From Halobellus sp. Atlit-31R (GTDB lineage: Archaea > Halobacteriota > Halobacteria > Halobacteriales > Haloferacaceae), in assembly GCA_003665935.1 (NCBI GenBank), contig QPLR01000002.1, positions 434,001 through 498,000 of the forward strand: a stretch of DNA of 64,000 bases. The letters run 5' to 3'. The notes beneath the pieces were generated by a model that did no database searches, was not told the origin of the DNA, and was given only the letters and a program-made list of their open reading frames with translations. Made by a program: the position numbers and the translations under genes. This document shows, in pieces, positions 61,413-64,000 of the stretch (its first letter is position 1; the number at the start of each line of letters is the position of its first letter).

Positions 61413-61821
61413 CCGATACCGGAGAGACGGCGGGCTCCGTGTAAAAAGTGGGCGTCGGACCGCGGCGGGCGCAGTGCACCCACCGGGGCGGGATCCGCTC
61501 TGAAGAAGCGAACTATAGTAGCGTTTGCAAGTCTTTGCTTACTCGACCGCACGACGGCGTGCGATCGGATGTGCAATCAGCTGCAAACGCTCCTATAGTG
61601 TACTTCCAAAAAATCAAGAACCAGGGCCGGAGTGAAGCCTACGCAACGGAGAGAGTACTGTATGGAGGGCCCAGAGCGATCCGGTGGGGAGAGCGGGGAG
61701 GAGCGCGGCGACGCAGAGCTGCCGCGTCCAGATGACGACGCCGCGCGCTCCTGTAAGGCGTTCATCGACCGTGAGTGGCGGAAACTGCTGGAGTAGCTGC
61801 GGCTGCGCGGCCGCGCCGCGA
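61413..61821. other. Gene-free stretch with a MITE and a possible 44-aa ORF
   Basis: Besides the terminal inverted repeats listed separately, the region has an ORF at 61662-61796 (plus strand) with an ATG, rich in Glu, Arg and Ala and ending CKAFIDREWRKLLE. It lacks a recognisable family or a convincing promoter. Nothing else supports coding. Confidence 0.4.
61512..61599. mobile_element. 88-bp MITE-like element
   Basis: The ends are inverted repeats of 18 bases with one mismatch: actatagtagcgtttgca at the left and tgcaaacgctcctatagt at the right. No ORF fits inside. The size, perfect-looking termini and A+T-rich ends in a GC-rich genome identify it as a miniature inverted-repeat element mobilised in trans. 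The interior has a short palindrome gcacgacggcgtgc. Confidence 0.7.
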
Positions 61822-62565
61822 CTACCCGCTGATCACGGTCCCGGCGGCGTCGCCGTCGAGGAACGCCGCGAGCGCGTCGGGGCCGAAGACGTGCGCCGGC
61901 GCACCGAGCTCAAGCAGCGCGCGCACCTTCGCGGCCATTCCGCCGGTCACGTCGGTCGATTCGGAGCCGCCGAGGGCGTCCGCGACGGTCTCGAAGGCCG
62001 TGATCTCGGGGATCACCTCACCGTCCCCGTCGTAGACGCCCGGGACGGTCGAGCAGAGCCCGACGCGGTCGGCGTCGAGACCGCCCGCGAGCCTGGTGAC
62101 CAGTTCGTCGCCGCTGATGATCGTCGCCCCCGCTCCCGCGTGCGCGATGACGTCGCCGTGGAGCACGGGGACGAACCCCTCCTCGAGCATCGTCGCCGTC
62201 GAGTCGAGCGGGAACGACAGCGCCGCCTCGGCGTCGCGCGCGCCGACGGAGAACGGGCGGACGGGGAGCGCCGGGACACCGGCGGCCTGGAGCCGCCGGA
62301 CGACCTCGTCGTTCAGCCGGCGCATCGCGTCGTGGATCGCCCACACGCCGGCGGCGTCGTGGCTCCCCTCGGTGCGGGTGACGCCGTGGGTCTCGGCCTG
62401 GTGGTGCCCGAAGCTTCCACCGCCGTGGACGAGCGCCAACCGAGGCACGTCCGCCGCGGCGATGTCTGCGACGACGGCGTCGAGCGCGTCGTCGTCGACG
62501 GTCTCGGGCGTCTCCTTGTCGGTGACGACGCTCCCGCCGAGTTTGAGGACGACCGTCACAGTCAC
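61822..62565 (-). CDS. ipk: Isopentenyl phosphate kinase
   Basis: A 247-residue amino-acid-kinase-fold enzyme that phosphorylates isopentenyl phosphate to isopentenyl diphosphate in the archaeal mevalonate pathway. KLGGSVVTDKETPE (Gly-rich), HGGGSFGHHQAETHGV with the catalytic His, and GVYDGDGEVIPEI are present. The GTG start (62565) overlaps the mevalonate kinase stop (GTGA), so the two are co-translated. Confidence 0.92.
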   Translation of the reverse strand: MTVTVVLKLGGSVVTDKETPETVDDDALDAVVADIAAADVPRLALVHGGGSFGHHQAETHGVTRTEGSHDAAGVWAIHDAMRRLNDEVVRRLQAAGVPALPVRPFSVGARDAEAALSFPLDSTATMLEEGFVPVLHGDVIAHAGAGATIISGDELVTRLAGGLDADRVGLCSTVPGVYDGDGEVIPEITAFETVADALGGSESTDVTGGMAAKVRALLELGAPAHVFGPDALAAFLDGDAAGTVISG

Positions 62566-63623
62566 TCGGCCTCCGTGTTCGTCGATCCGGCCGGAGTCGC
62601 GTCGGTTCCGGACGCCTCGACGCGGACGCCCTCGCGGTCCAACTCGGCTCGGAACGCGTCGCGGCACTCGGCCGTGTAGCGCAGCGCCGTCCGCGTCTCC
62701 GGCGTCTCGTCGAGCGCGACGATACAGCCGCCGCCGCCCGCGCCGGTGAGTTTCGCCCCGTGCGCACCGGCGTCGCGGGCGGCCCAGACCATATTGTCCA
62801 GCGTCCGCGAGGAGACGCCGAGCGCCTCCAGCAGCCCGTGATCGAAGTCCATCAGCCGGCCGAGTTCGACGAGCAGGTCGTCCGTCGGCTCGGCGTCCGG
62901 ATCGGCGTCGGCGAGCAGCGACTCGCCCGCGCGGACGATGTCGCCGATGCTCTCGACGGTGTCGGCTGCGAAGTCGTACTCTTCTCGCAGGCTGCGGACG
63001 CCCGCGACGAGTTCGCCCGTGTCGCCCGCGCCGCCGTCGAAGCCGACCACGAACGGGAGGTTCGGCGCGTCGATCCGGCGGCAGTCGTCGCCCTCGACGC
63101 GCACCGCGCCGCCCATCGCCGAGCAGAACGTGTCCGCGCGCGAAGCTTGGCCGTCCTGTACGTCGAACTCCGCGCGGTAGGCGTGCTCGGCGAGCGACTC
63201 GGGGTCGAGTTCGACGCCGAGTTCCCGGGTCGCGGCGTCGATGCCGGCGACGACGACGGCGGCCGAGGAGCCGAGGCCCGCACCGAGCGGGATCTCGCTC
63301 TCGACGGTGATATCGAAGCCGGCGTCGGGCGCGTCAGCCGCGTCGCGGGCCTGCTCGACGGCGGCGTCGATGTAGCCCACGGCGGCGTCGACGAGCCCCT
63401 CCGGGACGTCGACGTCCGGCCGGTAGTCGGTGTCGCCGGCGTACTCGACGGTGAAGCCGTCTAGGCTCAGATCCCGCGCCTCGACTCGGATGTGGTCGTC
63501 CGTGCGGGCGTCGACGGTGACCGTGGCCCGCCGCTCGATCGCGCAGGGGACCGCCGGTTCGCCGTAGACGACCGCGTGCTCCCCGAAGAGATACACCTTC
63601 CCGGGGGCGCTTGAGACGGTCAT
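62562..63623 (-). CDS. mvk: Mevalonate kinase
   Basis: A 353-residue GHMP kinase. The GHMP motif PLGAGLGSSAAVVVAG, N-terminal APGKVYLFGEHAVVYG and GAHGAKLTGAGGGGC motif are present. It phosphorylates mevalonate in isoprenoid (lipid) synthesis. The start of ipk overlaps its stop by four bases. A TATA-like aagctatccg lies upstream. Confidence 0.93.
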   Translation of the reverse strand: MTVSSAPGKVYLFGEHAVVYGEPAVPCAIERRATVTVDARTDDHIRVEARDLSLDGFTVEYAGDTDYRPDVDVPEGLVDAAVGYIDAAVEQARDAADAPDAGFDITVESEIPLGAGLGSSAAVVVAGIDAATRELGVELDPESLAEHAYRAEFDVQDGQASRADTFCSAMGGAVRVEGDDCRRIDAPNLPFVVGFDGGAGDTGELVAGVRSLREEYDFAADTVESIGDIVRAGESLLADADPDAEPTDDLLVELGRLMDFDHGLLEALGVSSRTLDNMVWAARDAGAHGAKLTGAGGGGCIVALDETPETRTALRYTAECRDAFRAELDREGVRVEASGTDATPAGSTNTEAE

Positions 63624-63745
63624 ACGCGAGGAATGCCGTGGGTCCCGCTTAAGCTATCCGACCGGGAGCGGGCGACGGCTCCGCAGCGGTAGCGGATCCA
63701 AAAGCAGTATGAGATCCGACAGCGGGCGCGGAGCCGGCGGGCCGG

Positions 63746-64000
63746 CTACTCTTCGACGAAGTCGTCGAGTTCGGTCTCGTCGCCGTCTCCGCGGAGGTAC
63801 TTCGCTGCGGCGGCGAGCGCGACGAGGAGCACGACTGCGACCACGGCACCGAGCACGCGGCCGCCGGACGTCGAGCACGGTCCGCTGTCTGGCGTCTCGG
63901 CCGGCTCCCCGGTGGCGTCGCTGTCGGTCTCGGAGTCGCTCGCTCCGTCGCCGCGTTCGCCGATCGCGGGCGCGGTGTTCGTCGCCTCGAAGTCGATTCC
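63746..64000 (-). CDS. C-terminal part of a membrane-anchored protein (incomplete)
   Basis: The last 84 residues and stop of a gene that continues past the window end. A Thr/Ser/Asp/Glu-rich region (GERGDGASDSETDSDATGEPAE) is followed by one membrane segment (VLGAVVAVVLLVALAAAA) and a short charged tail ELDDFVEE. This is the pattern of an exported or surface protein with a C-terminal anchor. Upstream of mvk on the same strand. Confidence 0.55.
   Translation of the reverse strand, partial: GIDFEATNTAPAIGERGDGASDSETDSDATGEPAETPDSGPCSTSGGRVLGAVVAVVLLVALAAAAKYLRGDGDETELDDFVEE

Overview
The window is chromosomal DNA of a halophilic archaeon (class Halobacteria). The evidence is the high G+C, the strongly acidic predicted proteins, frequent GTG starts, leaderless promoters with TATA-like boxes about 25-30 bp ahead of start codons, archaeal-type ribosomal and RNA polymerase subunits, archaeal Cbf5, isopentenyl phosphate kinase, mevalonate kinase and geranylgeranyl reductase. 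The genus cannot be named from the sequence alone.

Layout. 0-9 kb: DUF211/VIT-like pair, P-type cation ATPase, universal stress protein, a TIGR00300 (LOR/SDH) enzyme, hydrolase, response regulator and MBL-fold hydrolase. 9-20 kb: Lhr-type helicase, SLC13-type permease, tautomerase, a Dna2-like nuclease-helicase, a putative zinc metalloprotease and a rhodanese-MBL fusion. 20.6-27 kb: a minus-strand information operon: tRNA-Ser(GCT), rps13, rps4, rps11, rpoD, tRNA-Leu(CAG), rpl18e, rpl13, rps9, rpoN, rpoK, eno, rps2, with many ATGA-type overlaps. 27-36 kb: thioredoxin, a glutamine amidotransferase, MoaA, Mrp/ApbC-type ATPase, uracil-DNA glycosylase, tRNA-Ser(TGA), and an amino acid permease-Usp fusion preceded by a Usp gene. 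36.7-40.2 kb: adk, DUF106 (Oxa1/EMC3-like), cmk, cbf5, tRNA-Pro(GGG). 40-50 kb: a second amidotransferase, two histidine kinases (one with a complete LOV photosensor signature), geranylgeranyl reductase and a CcdA/TlpA pair. 50-54 kb: an IS200/IS605-type island. 54-64 kb: aminotransferase, cbiMNQO-like metal uptake operon, RimK-protease fusion, Ca2+/cation antiporter, and the mevalonate-pathway pair ipk-mvk.

Most of the window is housekeeping. The unusual parts are: (1) a perfect 56-bp tandem duplication between usp and the permease gene that creates a chain of two 19-codon mini-ORFs, each overlapping the next start by ATGA; (2) an IS200/IS605 element with an apparently intact TnpB, a 45-aa ribbon-helix-helix-like ORF overlapping tnpB by ATGA, a tnpA interrupted by a roughly 55-nt double-hairpin insertion, and truncated genes on both sides; (3) a LOV-domain histidine kinase; and (4) several short palindromic or repeat elements beside tRNAs and in intergenic DNA. 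No CRISPR array, rRNA gene or prophage was seen.
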